Positions 42,945 to 54,299 of a stretch of 64,000 nt of DNA are shown one piece after another (position 1 is the stretch's first letter; each line of letters begins with the position of its first letter). The stretch lies in assembly GCA_039583875.1 (NCBI GenBank), contig CM077163.1:108323213-108387212 (forward strand), given 5' to 3'. This stretch comes from Platanthera guangdongensis (lineage: Eukaryota; Streptophyta; Magnoliopsida; Asparagales; Orchidaceae). The notes beneath the pieces were generated by a model, which saw only the letters and a program-made list of their open reading frames with translations, was not told the DNA's origin and did no database searches. The translations under genes were made by a program, and so were the position numbers.

Positions 42945-45445
42945 TGTAATGCCCCAAACTTTATAGAGGGACGACCAGCGTTTCTGGCCATGTTTGGGTC
43001 TTAGTTGAGAAGGAAAATTGGTTTCTGGCAGGGGGCACACGGCCTGGGACACGGGCGTGTCCCTGGGCGTGTTAGGCTCCAGTCGACGTTTTGGTCGGGA
43101 GGTCGACGATTTTGGAGTCGACGATCGTCGAGCAGAGAACACGGCCTGAGACACGGGCGTGTTGCAGGGTGTGTCGAGCCCGTGTCGACGATCGGCCCGG
43201 GGAGTTGATGAATTTCGCTCGATGATGTGTCGAGACAAGGCACACGGCCTAGGACACAGGCGTGTCCAAGGCCGTGTCAATCAGTCGATGAACTTCGGTC
43301 GACAAAGTGTCGAGACAGTGAACATGGCCTGGAGCCCAGGTGTGTTGAGTTAGACACGGGCAAGGACATGGGCGTGTCCAGTACCCATGTGAGTCTCGGG
43401 TTGTTTTCGGGGATGTGTCGATGGAGGCACACGACCGACCACACGGCCGTGTCAGTTGGAACACGGGCATGTCAGGTCGAACACGGGCGTGTCGGATGCC
43501 CGTGTGTTGTTCCAGGCACGTCGATTTTGACGGCGAATGGGGGACACGGCCCTAGACACGGGCGTGTCGCAGGCCGCGTTCGGCCCAGTTTTAGCATTTC
43601 AGGCCCGAATCAAGGCCTTTCGTTTCTTTAATTTAGGATCCAACGGCTGAGGGTTGTTCCTGATGGGATATGCACGGGATTGGACCCTTAGAAACCCTCA
43701 TTTTCTTTTGAGTGGTTCTCTTTCTAAAGTTCTAGAGAGGGGGAGCAAGGAAGAAGAAGAAGCCTAGATCCGGTCACCGACGGAGCCTCGGAGCTCCAAA
43801 TCGCGAGCCGAGTCTAGATCCGTGGAGGCTAGATCATTGCAAAGGTTTTCATCCGGCTATATTTTCCATGGCTAGGAACAGGAGTCGGAAGGTAACGACA
43901 CTTCTCCTCTCGGTTTTAGGATGCATGTTTTAGCATCTTTTTTTTTCTAACTTTTGGGCACCAAACACTCAAATGAGAGTGGTTTGGGTCGCCAAGGTTC
44001 GAGAGGAACCTCCGGGTCGATTGAGTCTGTCCCCGACATATTTTTGCATTAGAGATCTGCTCCGTTATTGGATTAGGCATGTTGTGTGAAGCCGTAGTCG
44101 CGACCGTTAGTTCGACTCGGTGATGTTGCATACGAGCTTTAATGATTCATAGAGATCCGTTGCGGCAAGATGCCGTTTGTGATGTGGTGATGTTTTCCCC
44201 TTTTTCTCGAGTGAGTATGTGCAGTCAGAACCGGACAAGGTTAGCTCCTCAATGGCGGTAGATGGTTTCCTTGGTGGATAAGTTTAGCTCCGCATGGGTG
44301 GTAGATGGTTTCCTTCGTGCGCGGGAATGCTGCAGTACAAATGTGGGACTAGGGTGGAATTGTCTTGGATTGTGTTGTGCCAAGGCATGGCTGTGTCTCC
44401 GTGGTCGGCTGGCTATCCCGTGATGTACAAGTCATGTGTGGAGAGTGTCCCGACGATACTAGTCCCCTTCTGTGAGACTGACGAGAATGCCAAACATGGG
44501 GGCAAGCCCGGGCAATGAGGCCATGAGCTGGTGGGGTCCAACAAGGCTTCTTAGAATCAGTCAGTTGTGTTTGTTGGAATCCTGACATGAGACGTCAGAG
44601 CTTGCAGGCAAGCCCGAGTCTAAGACCTTGAGCGGGTGGGGCCTTGGCAAGAGTTCCATGTGGCAGCTTGTGTGCCGTTGGGGGGAATTGTGTTTCCCTT
44701 TTTGTTTGCGGCTTTATGCCAATGGGGAAACGATGAGTACGCAATTGATGTCATGTTGTGCTAGATGCATACGTTATAGGGTGCCTTGGGTGAAACCCGG
44801 GTGTTGCATTCATGTTGCATAGTAGGCCCTAATATTATATGCTCAACAGTAGAGAACGTGTATGATGTTTGAGACATCCAAGCCTGTTTCTTTAGTTGCT
44901 TTTCTTGCTTATGAATATTGCATACTAAGTGCTAACTTGCAGGTTGGAGGAGTACCTCGGGGTCCGTTAGTGGCGGCTGGGAGGAGATGTGTTTGTTACA
45001 CAGTTTGAGGTCAGCCTTTGCTGACCCACGTTACTAATAATTTTTACAGGGCAAGGATCACAAGCAGGATCTAGCTCGCCGGCCAGAAAGGCCTAAGCCT
45101 CATGAAGTGTTACCTTTTGCTGTAGCTATACGTTTATGGCATTGTATGTTTTATGCTCATTTTGACCGGCTTGCATGCCGATGTAGACTAGGTGTGCTTA
45201 TGCACTTTTAGGACTGATGTATTGTTTGAGTTTGGATTTACTCTTGTTGTAAGGCCTTAAGGCCATTTTGTTACTCTTGTAGGCGTGGATAACTTCTAGT
45301 CTCTTTGGTTGTTTCCACTGTGTTGTGTTTTGAGTTTTGAGTTTGGGTAGCTATATCATTTTATAATACTGAAGCTGTGGCGTCTGTATGTTGTGGGGCC
45401 CCGGCCGGACCCATATTATACGGTCATTACAGGGGAGGTGTTACA
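42945..45445 (+). repeat. 5' LTR, Tekay-like element (2,501 bp)
   Basis: TGTAATGCCCCAAAC...GAGGTGTTACA. Contains the ACACGGGCGTGT array (43030-43580), then an AT/GC-mixed leader with TCCGGTCACCGACGG and a polyadenylation-like AT-rich end. By eye closely similar to 50922-53424, including a shared short frame around MGDMALDTG-type sequence that is not coding. Confidence 0.93.
43030..43580 (+). repeat. ACACGGGCGTGT palindrome array, Tekay 5' LTR
   Basis: Many GGGACACGGGCGTGTCCC-like dyads, ACACGGCCGTGT and TCGACGATCGTCGA palindromes at irregular spacing, in the first fifth of the LTR. Repeated in the 3' LTR at about 51010-51560. It is the same word family as in the Athila-like LTRs although the elements are of different lineages. 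Confidence 0.85.
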
Positions 45446-45448
45446 ATT

Positions 45449-45459
45449 TGGTATCAGAG
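45449..45459 (+). other. Primer binding site, tRNA-iMet type
   Basis: TGGTATCAGAG, 3 bp inside the LTR end, followed by GGAGGTT. Confidence 0.88.
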
Positions 45460-45542
45460 GGAGGTTAGACTCAAGGTCAGTGCGTAGAGAAGTTATCCAC
45501 ATAAGAGTAACGCGGGACCATGAGTGTCCTTATGTTTAAGTC

Positions 45543-46746
45543 TTGAGATTAGAGACTGATCCCTTGTTTCTTATTTTTTTGAAGAGTGCAAGCAACGAGG
45601 CGGGTACGTCGAGAGCAAAAGAAGAAATCTCGGCGACCAGTGCCACTGCTCCAGGCCTTTTGGGCACGGGTGTAAACCCAGCCGACTTCTGCCGCATGCT
45701 TGCAGAAGCGATGGTGGCAGCCCAAGCTACAACGGCAGCTCAGGTAGAAACCCCTGCTACATCGGACACGGCGACGGCCGTGCCAGGAGGAGAAGGCAGG
45801 AGAGTGGAGCCTTTGGAGGAAAGGGTGGTTGTCGGACATGGAGACCGGCACATGAAGTATTTCCTGAGCTTCCATCCCCCGTCGTTCAAGGGAGTTGGTA
45901 CGCCAACGGATGCGGAGAATTGGTGGGTTCGAATTCAAGAGCTTTTGAGGGCGGCAGAGACGCCAGAAAAAAAGAAATCTGAGTATGCGTCGTTCATGTT
46001 GGAAGGAGACGCTAAGTTGTGGGGGCTGAGCCATAGAGGCCGCCAGTTCCCTGGACGTACCCCGTCGATGGAGGAATTTGGGGATGCTTTTCTAAAGAGG
46101 TACATTCCCGTTTCTACAAGGTTGGCCCTTCAGAGGCAGTTTCTGCACTTAATGCAGCGAGACAAGACGGTGGACGAGTATGTGCAGGAGTTCACCCGTT
46201 TGGGTCGTTACGCAGGAACGACGATGGCAGATGATGTAGAGAGGGATAACCTCTTCTACCAGGGGCTGAGGGAGAATCTGAGGAAACCCCTCATTTCCAT
46301 GAAGAGAGCTGGTTTTAATGAGCTAGTTGAGGCTGCCAGGATATTGGAAAGTGATCTGGAGCGAACCCAACGTCGTAAGGGTTTCACTCCCAAGCAAGGG
46401 GAAGAGAAGCCTCCCCAATCCCAGGGAAAGTCTGAAGGGAGTAGGTGGAGGAAAAAGCCTCACACTTCTAGGTCTGGTGAGAAGGGCAAGTGGACGCCTG
46501 GAGGTTCTCACTCTTGGGGACCGTCGACGTGCTATAACTGTAGTAAGGTGGGGCACATAGCTCGTGTTTGTCCTCAAGGAGGAGTGGAGCAAGAGGCAAG
46601 GCAGGAGCGGACTGTGCGCTCCGGCCCCAGTGCCGCAGAGAAAGGGAAGATGGCGGAGTCAAGCGCTTCTCGTTTCCAACCGGTGCCACCAAGGGCCTAC
46701 AACCTTGGACAGCAGGAAGCGATCCGCCAAACCGATGTGGTGACAG
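45543..46746 (+). pseudogene. Tekay-like gag
   Basis: The open frame begins before any ATG; the first in-frame ATG is at [10 protein letters not shown] (about 45698), and the usual MPPRR-type start is not visible, so the true start may be lost. The gag domain reads [74 protein letters not shown] and [20 protein letters not shown], the standard Del/Tekay gag. A CCHC zinc knuckle, [14 protein letters not shown] (about 46531), follows a basic [13 protein letters not shown] stretch. Continues in frame into protease. Confidence 0.9.
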
Positions 46747-46818
46747 GTATGAGGAAATTTAAGTTTAAATTTTGTGCTTCATACTTTTATACTTTTTTGT
46801 GTGATGTCTATGTTGTAG
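46747..46818 (+). other. In-frame 72-bp intron-like insert at the gag/protease junction
   Basis: The coding phrase VVTG is followed by GTATGAGGAA at 46747 and 72 bp later by TATGTTGTAG ending at 46818, then [13 protein letters not shown]. The insert is T-rich (TTTTATACTTTTTTG), bounded by GT and AG, divisible by three and without a stop, and the translated peptide ([18 protein letters not shown]) matches nothing expected in this family. Removing it restores the usual spacing between gag end and protease. Splicing is an inference. Confidence 0.65.
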
Positions 46819-48542
46819 GCTTCGTATTAATTTCCGGATACCCCGCTAGGGAATTGTTCGAAACGGGAGTATCACACTTCTTTCTTGCGGAGAGCTTTGT
46901 CCGGAGAATAGGAGTTGAGTCTTTCTTGGCGGATGCGGAGCTGAAAGTGCGCATGCATAATGGGTCATCCATGACCACCGGGGCCAAAGGGCGCATCTGT
47001 TGGGAGCTGGACGGAGTTGACTTCGTTTTGGTAGCAGGGGTTTTACCATTGGCTGAGTTCAATGTCATTTTGGGCATGGACTGGCTTGCAGAGCAGCGCG
47101 TCAGTATTGATTGCCTATCTATGGTAGTGACCCTAAGGAGCAAAGGGCAGGTGGAAGTCAAATTTGATGGCCTTTGTGGAGTGGCCTATTCCCTGATTTC
47201 GGCCATGCAATTGATGCGGGCGGTTAACCAGGGTGGTGTAGTGCTGGTAGCGTTATTGGAGGTTCGCCTCTCCCAGTTGTCTATTGAGGAAGTGCCCGTA
47301 GTGGCAGAGTTCAAGGATGTGTTTCCAGATGAACTTCCTGGAGCGCCTCCTCGACGGGAGATTGACTTCTCGATCGAGTTAGTGCCGGAGGCTAGGCCGG
47401 TGTCACGTTCTCCGTTTCGGATGGCACCAAAGGAGTTGGCTGAACTCAAAGTACAGTTACAAGAACTGTTGGAGCAAGTGTATATCAGACCCAGTTCTTC
47501 GCCGTGGAGCGCGCCGTTGTTGTTTGTAATGAAGAAATACGGTAGTATGCGGCTGTGCATAGACTACCGAGAGCTGAATAAACTGACCGTTAAGAATAAG
47601 TATCTGATTCCTCGGATAGACAACTTGTTCGACCAGTTGGTGGGTTCGGTGGTGTACTCAAAATTGAACTTAAAGTCAGGCTATTATCAGTTGCGAATTC
47701 GGGACGAGGACATCCCCAAGACTGCCTTTGGTACGAGGTACAGACACTTTGAGTTTACGGTGATGCCGTTCGGGCTGACATACGCGCCATCTGTGTTCAT
47801 GGACCTTATGAATCGAGTATTTCAGGAATACTTGGATTCTTTTGTGGTTGTCTTCATTGATGACATCTTGGTGTATTCCAAATCGGAAGTGGAGCATGAG
47901 ACCCACTTAAGAGTGGTCTTGCAAGTGTTGAGGGAGAATCAGTTGTATGCAAAGTTCTCAAAGTGCGAGTTCTGGTTAGTGAAGGTGGCATTTTTGGGCC
48001 ACGTGATTAGTGGGGATGGGGTGGCAGTAGATCCAATAAAAGTGGAAGCCATCAGAGATTGGCTGGTTTTGAGGACCGTAGCCGAAGTCCGAAGTTTTCT
48101 TGGACTAGCCGGGTATTATAGGAGATTCGTGGAGAATTTTTCGCGGATAGCTCTACCCCTCACCTCACTCATTTGTAAAGATCATAAGTTTGTTTGGACT
48201 CAAGAGTGCAGTCAAGCATTTGAGGCACTAAAGGAGAGACTGATGATGACTCCAATTCTAAGTCTACCGCAAGGGATAGATGGATTTCAGAACTTCAGTG
48301 ACGCATCGGGATGCGGTTTGGGTTGCGTTTTGGTGCAACATGGCAAGGTGATAGCTTTTGGGTCTAGACGGCTGAATCCTCATGAGAGGAATTACCCTGT
48401 CCATGACTTGGAGTTGGCGGTGGTAATTTTTGCGTTGAAAATATGGCGACATTATGTGTATTGTGCAAAGGTGGAGATCTTCACGGATCATAAAAGCCTG
48501 AAGTATCTCTTGGATAAAAAGGACTTGAACATGCGGCAATGA
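46819..48542 (+). pseudogene. Tekay-like protease, reverse transcriptase and RNase H
   Basis: Protease: [20 protein letters not shown], where the catalytic motif D-T-G-A-S is E-T-G-V-S, so the catalytic Asp is replaced by Glu; [18 protein letters not shown] follows. [79 protein letters not shown] and catalytic [13 protein letters not shown]. RNase [65 protein letters not shown] at 48540 (an Arg position in relatives) ends the frame before the last RNase H residues. RT and RNase H look otherwise complete. Confidence 0.93.
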
Positions 48543-49740
48543 AAGTGGGTTGATTTTCTTGGAGACTACGAGCTGGCGATTCAGTATACGCCAGGTAAAG
48601 CCAATGTGGTAGCAGATGCCTTGAGTAGGAAGTACTCGGGGCAAGGGAATTGGACCGAAGCTCATGATGAGCGGTTGGTACGGTAATGGGAGTCCCTTGG
48701 TTTGGAATGTGTGGCGAGAGGCGAGTCCAACGTGGCTTGGTTGAACTGGATTGAAATGCAGAACGACTTGTCTGATCGCATTCGGAAGCGACTCGGTTGG
48801 ATGTGGAGTTTCAACCATATGTGATGGAGGCTCAAAAGGGCGATAGCAGCGCCTTGGAGATGATTGATGGGATTCTGAGGAAGGACGGAAGGGTTTGTAT
48901 ACCGCAGTTCGGCAAACTCCGTGAGGATTTGATGTGTGAGGCTCACTTCACAAAGTACTCCATTCATCCGGGCAGTACAAAGATGTACTTGGATATGAAG
49001 AAATCCTTTTGGTGGCCGGAGCTGAAGCGGGACGTAGCTTTGTATGTGAATCGTTGCCAAACTTGCGCCTTGGTGAAAGCCGAATGTCAGAAGCCGGGAA
49101 GGTTCCTGAAGCCCCTTCCAATCCATGAGTCGAAATTTGATGACATCTCCATGGATTTTGTACATGGTCTGCTTAGATCGCAGTAGGGTAATGATGCTAT
49201 TTGAGTGATTGTGGATCGCTTAACCAAGGTGGCCCACTTCATCCCAAATCGGAAGGAGGACAACATGGAGAAGCTGGTGGAGTTGTATGTTCGCAACATT
49301 GTGCGACTGCATGGGATTCCTAAGAGCATAGTCAGCGATCGAGATGGACGGTTTACGTCCAAGGACTGGAGATTGGTTCAGAAGAGTTTGGGCACGAAGA
49401 TAAAGTTCAGTACGGCGTTCCATCCTCAAACTGACGGGCAAACCGAAAGAACGAACCGTACTATGGAGGATATGCTGAGAATGTGCATTCTTGACTTCGA
49501 CAAGAAGTGGGAGGATCACCTCTTCATGGTGGAATTCGCGTACAATAACAGTTATCAAGCAAGTATAAAAATGGCGCCATACGAAGCTTTGTATGGAAGA
49601 TGGTGTCGAACACCGATGTCTTGGACAGAGTCGGGAGACACAAAAATTTTGGCAAATGAGGTGGTGGATGACGCTTGTGAGTTGGTACGAACCATTCAAG
49701 GGCGTATGAAGGTGGCGCAAGACCGGCAAGCAAAATACTT
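48543..49740 (+). pseudogene. Tekay-like integrase
   Basis: After the TGA the same frame reads [15 protein letters not shown], then a TAA (about 48684) and a one-base shift near 48790. The integrase zinc finger is HFTKYSIHPGSTKMYLDMKK with RCQTCALVKAECQ. The catalytic core holds DDISMDFVHGLLRSQ (Asp 1), stops at 49184 (TAG) and 49202 (TGA, a Trp position), [25 protein letters not shown] (Asp 2) and [20 protein letters not shown] (Glu). [20 protein letters not shown] and [13 protein letters not shown] follow until about 49740, where the reading runs into foreign sequence. Confidence 0.9.
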
Positions 49741-50509
49741 AATGCTCGTCACAGAAGTTGGAATTTGTGGTAGGTGTATGGTGGCATTTCCTCACGTACG
49801 CTATTCAAAAAGGTCTTGCTACCAGGACATTTCTGTGTACTCCTTTTTGTAGGTTTCTTCTTCTTTAGGGGTTGTTCATCTTTCAAAAGTACATGCTCAA
49901 ATAAAGAGAGTTCTCTTTTTGTTGATTTATAATCCGCATCATAATTCTTTGTGCTTCCCTTTGGCCTACCCTTAAGCTTTTTTGGCACTTGTGGTTATGA
50001 AGTCCACACTTAACTTCTAATGTCCACTCATCTATGCCAACAGATTTTTGACCTTGCAAATGAAATGGACAACCACATCGCTTAGACGAACTTTTTCTCA
50101 AATTTTTCTTCACCCAACCCTTCTTGTTCTGGCTTGCACGAGTAAATCCCCCTCTATCACACCCAAGTCTGACCCGAGGCTTCGCTCTATCATTTAGTGG
50201 ATCAGCTCTCTGAATAATTATAACAAATCCAAGTTGTTTACCAATATTACGAACTCATTCAATTAACTCATCTCTACTGCAAAATACTGTGCTAGTAACA
50301 AAATGACTCCCAACATCTATTTGCGTAGACTTTACCCGATTCTCATTCTCAATGTCCATTTCAGTAATAGAACTGGAAGAGGAGGATCAAAACAAATCTC
50401 ATGTTGTAATACATGACACATATCAACAAAAATATTCAGACAAAAGAAGACACTAAGGTTAGAAATACCAGTTGGCTAGCGTTTCTATCATGTCATTTAC
50501 TTGTTTTGG
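49741..50509 (-). mobile_element. Inserted MULE/FAR1-type fragment within the Tekay integrase
   Basis: AT-rich block with coding potential on the minus strand. From about 50330 down: HFVTSTVFCSRDELIE, a stop, VRNIGKQLGFVIIIQRADPL, PRVRLGCDRGGFTRASQNKK, KSSSKRCGCPFHLQG, WTLEVKCGLHNHKCQ. The SRDEL start, the GC(D/E)RGG phrase, the C-x-C-P-F core and the final HNH are the Cys/His arrangement of the FAR1-type DNA-binding domain at the N-terminus of many plant MULE transposases. A frame change near 49990 leads to KKLKGRPKGSTKNYDADYKS, with an AT-hook-like GRPKGS. No transposase catalytic core is present. I could not identify terminal repeats or a target duplication; about 150 bp of integrase sequence is missing at the junction. 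Confidence 0.65.
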
Positions 50510-50862
50510 TCTCAGATTCCTCGCAAGCAACAAATTGAACGGGTGGGAGAAGCATCCTATCGGTTGGCATTGTCCGCGGAGCTGAGTGGATTGCACGACG
50601 TCTTCCATGTCTCCGTCTTGAGGAAAGCCTTGGTGGAGGCTAGTATGGTGATCGATCTGGCATTGATGCCGATAGAGGAAGACTTGAGGATGCGAGTCCG
50701 TCCAATAACTATAGAGGATTCAGAGACTCGACAGTTGCGGAATAAAGAGGTTAAACTCGTGAAAGTCCGATAGGACAACTGCGGTCGTGAGGAGCACTCT
50801 TGGGAGCGAGAACAATCCATGCTAGAAGAGTATCCAGAGCTCTTCAAATCAGGTATAATTTA
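50510..50862 (+). pseudogene. Integrase tail and chromodomain-like end of the Tekay-like element
   Basis: From 50528 the reading is ERVGEASYRLALSAELSGLH, DVFHVSVLRKALVEASMVID, LALMPIEEDLRMRVRPITIE and NKEVKLVKVR, then a TAG at 50771, and NCGREEHSWEREQSMLEEYP, ELFKSG to about 50862. The HSWERE...EEYPELF phrase corresponds to the tail of chromovirus chromodomains (type II). The tail would target integration to chromatin marks in an intact element. Confidence 0.82.
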
Positions 50863-50907
50863 AGTTGTGTTCCATTTTGCTTTGTAATTTCGGGACGAAA
50901 TTCTTTT

Positions 50908-50921
50908 AAGGGGGAGAGAGT
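50908..50921 (+). other. Polypurine tract, Tekay-like element
   Basis: AAGGGGGAGAGAGT immediately before the 3' LTR. Confidence 0.85.
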
Positions 50922-53424
50922 TGTAACGCCCCAAAATTTGTAGAGGGACGACCAACATTTCTGGCCAAGTTTGGGTCTTAGCTGAGAAGGAAAATTGGTT
51001 TCTGGCAGGGGGCACATGGCCTGGGACACGGGCGTGTCCCAGGGTGCGTTAGGCTCCAGTCGACTTTTTGGTCGGGACGTCGACGATTTTGGAGTCGACG
51101 ATCGTCGATCAGAGAACACGGCCTGAGACACGGGCGTGTCGCAGGGCATGTCGAGCCTGTGTCGACGATCGGCCCGGGGAGTCGATAAATTTCGCTCGAC
51201 GATGTGTTGAGACAATGCACACGGCCTAGGACACGGGTGTGTCCAAGGCCGTGTCAGTCAGTCGACGAACTTCGCTCGATGAAGTGTCGAGACAGTGAAC
51301 ATGGCCTGGAGCCCAGGCGTGATGAGTTAGACACGGGCAAGGACACGGGAGTGTCCAGTACCCGTGTGAGTCTCGGGTTATTTTCGGGGCTGTGTCGATG
51401 GAGGCACACGGCCGACCACACGCCTGTATCAGTTGGAACACGTGCATGTCGGGTCAAACACGGGCGTGTCGGATACCCGTGTGTTGTTCCAGGCACGTCA
51501 ATTTTGACGGCGAATGGGGGACATGGCCCTGGACACGGGCGTGTCGCAGCCCGTGTTCGGCCCAGTTTTAGCATTTCGGGTCCGAATCAAGGCCGTTCGT
51601 TTCTTTAATTTGGGATCCAATGACTGGGGGTTGTTCCTGATGGGATATGCACGAGATTGGACCCTTAGAAACCCTCATTTTCTTTTGAGTGGTTCTCTTT
51701 CTAAAGTTCTAGAGAGAGGGGAGAGCAAGGAAGAAGAAGAAGCCTAGATCCGGTCACCGGCGGAGATTCGGAGCTCCAAATCGCGAGCCGAGTCCAGATC
51801 TGTGGAAGCTAGATCGTTGCGAAAGTTTTCATCCGGCTATTTTTTCCATGGCTAGGAAGAGGAGTCGGAAGGTAACAACACTTCTCTTCTCAGTTTTAGG
51901 ATGCATGTTTTAGCATCTTTTCTTTTCTAGTTTTTGGGCACCAAACACTCAAATGAGAGGGGTTTGGGTCGCCAAGGTTCAAGAGGAACCTCCGGGTCGA
52001 TTGAGTCCGTCCCCGGCATGTTTTTGCATTAGAGATCCGCTCCGTTAGTGGATTAGGCATGGTGTGTGAAGCCGTAGTCACGACCGTTAGTCCGACTCGG
52101 TGATGTTGCATACGAGCTTTAAGGAATCGTAGAGATCCGTTGCGGCAAGATGTTGTTTGTGATGTGGTGATGTTTTCCCCTTTTTCTCGAGTGAGTACGT
52201 GCAGTCAGAACCGGACAAGGTTAACTCCTCAATGGCAGTAGATGGTTTCCTTGGTGGACAAGGTTAGCTCCGCATGGGTGGTAGATGGTTTCCTTAGTAC
52301 GCGGGAACGCTGCAGTACAAATGTGGGACTAGGGTGGAATTGTCTTGGATTGTGTTGTGCCAAGGCGTGGCTGTGTCTCCGTGGTCGGCTGGCTATCCCG
52401 TGATGTACACGTCATGTGTGGAGAGTGTCCCGGCGAGACTAGTCCCCTTCTGTGAGACTGATGAGAATGCCAAGCATGGGGACAAGCTCGGGCAATGAGG
52501 ACATGAGCGGGTGGGGTCCAGCAAGGTTTCTTAGAATCGGTCAGTTGTGTTTGTTGGAATCTTGACATGAGATGTCAGAGCTTGCAGGCAAGCCCGGGTC
52601 TAAGACCTTGAGCGGGTGGGGCCTTGGCAAGAGTTCCATGTGGCGGCTTGTGTGCTGTTGGGGGGAATTGTGTTTCCCTTTTTTTTGTGGCTTTATGCCA
52701 ATGGGGAATCGATGAGTACTCAATTGATGTGATGTTGTGCTAGATGCATATGCTATAAGGTGCCTTGGGTGAAACCCGGGTGTTGCATTCATGTTGCATA
52801 GTAGGCCCTAATATTATATGCTCAACAGTAGAGAACATGTATGATGTTTGAGACATCCAAGCCTATTTCTTTAGTTGCTTTTCTTGCTTATGAATATTGC
52901 ATACGAAGTGCTAACTTGCAGGTTTGAGGAGTACCCCGGGGTCCGTTAGGGGCGTCCGGGAGGAGATGTGTTTGTTACACAGTTTGAGGTCAGCTTTTGC
53001 TGACCCACGTTACTAATAATTTTTACAGGGCAAGGATCGTAAGCAGGAGCTAGCTCGCCGGCCAGAAAGGCCTAAGCCTCATGAAGTGTTACCTTTTGTT
53101 GTAGCATTACGTTTATGGCATTGTATGTTTTATGCTCATTTTGCCCGGCTTGCATGCCGAGGTAGACTAGGTGTTCTTATGCACTTTCAGGACTGATGTA
53201 TTGTTTCAATTTGGATTTACTCGTGTTGTAAGGCCTTAAGGCCATTTTGTTACTCTTGTAGGCGTGGATAACTTCTAGTCTCTTTGGTTGTTTCCGCTGT
53301 GTTGTGTTTTGAGGTTTGAGTTTGGGTAGCTATATCATTTTATAATACTAAAGTTGTGGCGTTTGTATGTTGTGGGGCCCCGGCAGGACCCGTATTATAC
53401 GGTCAATACAGGGGAGGTGTTATA
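50922..53424 (+). repeat. 3' LTR, Tekay-like element (2,503 bp)
   Basis: TGTAACGCCCC...GGAGGTGTTATA. The terminal CA of the 5' LTR (GTGTTACA) has become TA here (GTGTTATA), a single C-to-T change, and the target duplication GTGCG follows directly. Confidence 0.93.
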
Positions 53425-53429
53425 GTGCG

Positions 53430-54203
53430 TGCGACTCTCTTTAGTTGGGTGATCGATTCAATCTACGAGCATCTCGGGTAACTAAGATTGAAAAACCATA
53501 TGGAAACTATATACCGGCAATATAGTCCCACTAAATAAAAATCAAGAGTAAATCAAAGGTAATTATTTTAAAAAGAAAAGAAAGCTAAAACATCATAAAT
53601 TGATCAACACATTCTCAGATCATCGCAATCGAGTACAAATGAGGATTAGTTATTCATGCTAATATGGAAAGAGAGGGGTAAATAATAAAGGTGCATGAAA
53701 ACTAAAGAGAGATAAATAGAGAAAGAGAACGCTAACTACAATTTAATTAAACACACAAAAGGGATTACAACTAGGAATGAAGATTACAAGTGCATGAAAA
53801 AGAAAGCTAACTGTTGATATTACACTAATAAAAAGTGATTACAAGTAAATAAAATATAGTGCATGAAAACTAAAACTAGAAATGGAGGGAGAGAGAGCAA
53901 AAACATGAAAATAAAAACACAAAACACAAAGAATAAAACTAGCAGCACATCCCCTCTCCCAAAAATTTCTGTTGTTTTTTCACAATGGTGAGTCTGAATT
54001 TATAAAAAAATTTCGTGATGGTCACGGCCCATGTCATGCCCGGGAGGGCGTGTTAGAGGGCGCGACACGTAAGGGTTTAACTCGGGAGCTGAAATCTGAC
54101 AGAAATGATGATTTCTTCGGTACGTCAGTGGAGACGTCCGTGTAGGGTGGGCATGCAAGGCACATCACGCTTCAATCAGTGGTCGGAAATCTATCACTCA
54201 TCA
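53430..54203 (-). repeat. Athila-like family-2 solo LTR, right part
   Basis: Continues the LTR broken at 42944: GCGACTCTCTTTAGTTGGGTGATCG aligns with the related copy near 60565-60590 (ACTCTCTTTACCAAGGGGTGATCGG). Mostly AT-rich, without ORFs; at 54015-54075 it has GTCACGGCCCATGTCATGCCC-like words as in the related LTR. The right edge is set at ACTCATCA (54196-54203), the reverse complement of a TGATGAGT start. Confidence 0.5.
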
Positions 54204-54299
54204 AAAAAGTTGGAGCATGCCCGGCAACACATCCGTGTGGGGGGTGGGTGGCGTGTCAGTACTGTTGACTTGCAACAACGAAAAATCTTTAAATGCGGC

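Larger units (their letters stand above)
42945..53424 (+). mobile_element. Tekay/Del-like chromovirus, full length (10,480 bp)
   Basis: LTRs of about 2.5 kb (42945-45445, 50922-53424) with TGTAA[TC]GCCCC starts and GGTGTTACA/GGTGTTATA ends, GTGCG target duplication, tRNA-iMet-type PBS, a single gag-pol region in Gypsy order ending in a chromodomain-like tail, and a polypurine tract. It inserted in an Athila-like LTR. A 0.77-kb foreign fragment with a MULE/FAR1-type coding segment interrupts the integrase C-terminus. Nonsense codons and frameshifts are present. Confidence 0.93.

Noticed and set aside
43005..43631. Arg/Pro/Thr-rich frames such as 'TRPCPRPCA' here, at 50978-51608 and at 19122-19836
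   Set aside because: Translation of the ACACGGGCGTGT arrays in Tekay and Athila sequences; low complexity and present in opposite strands.
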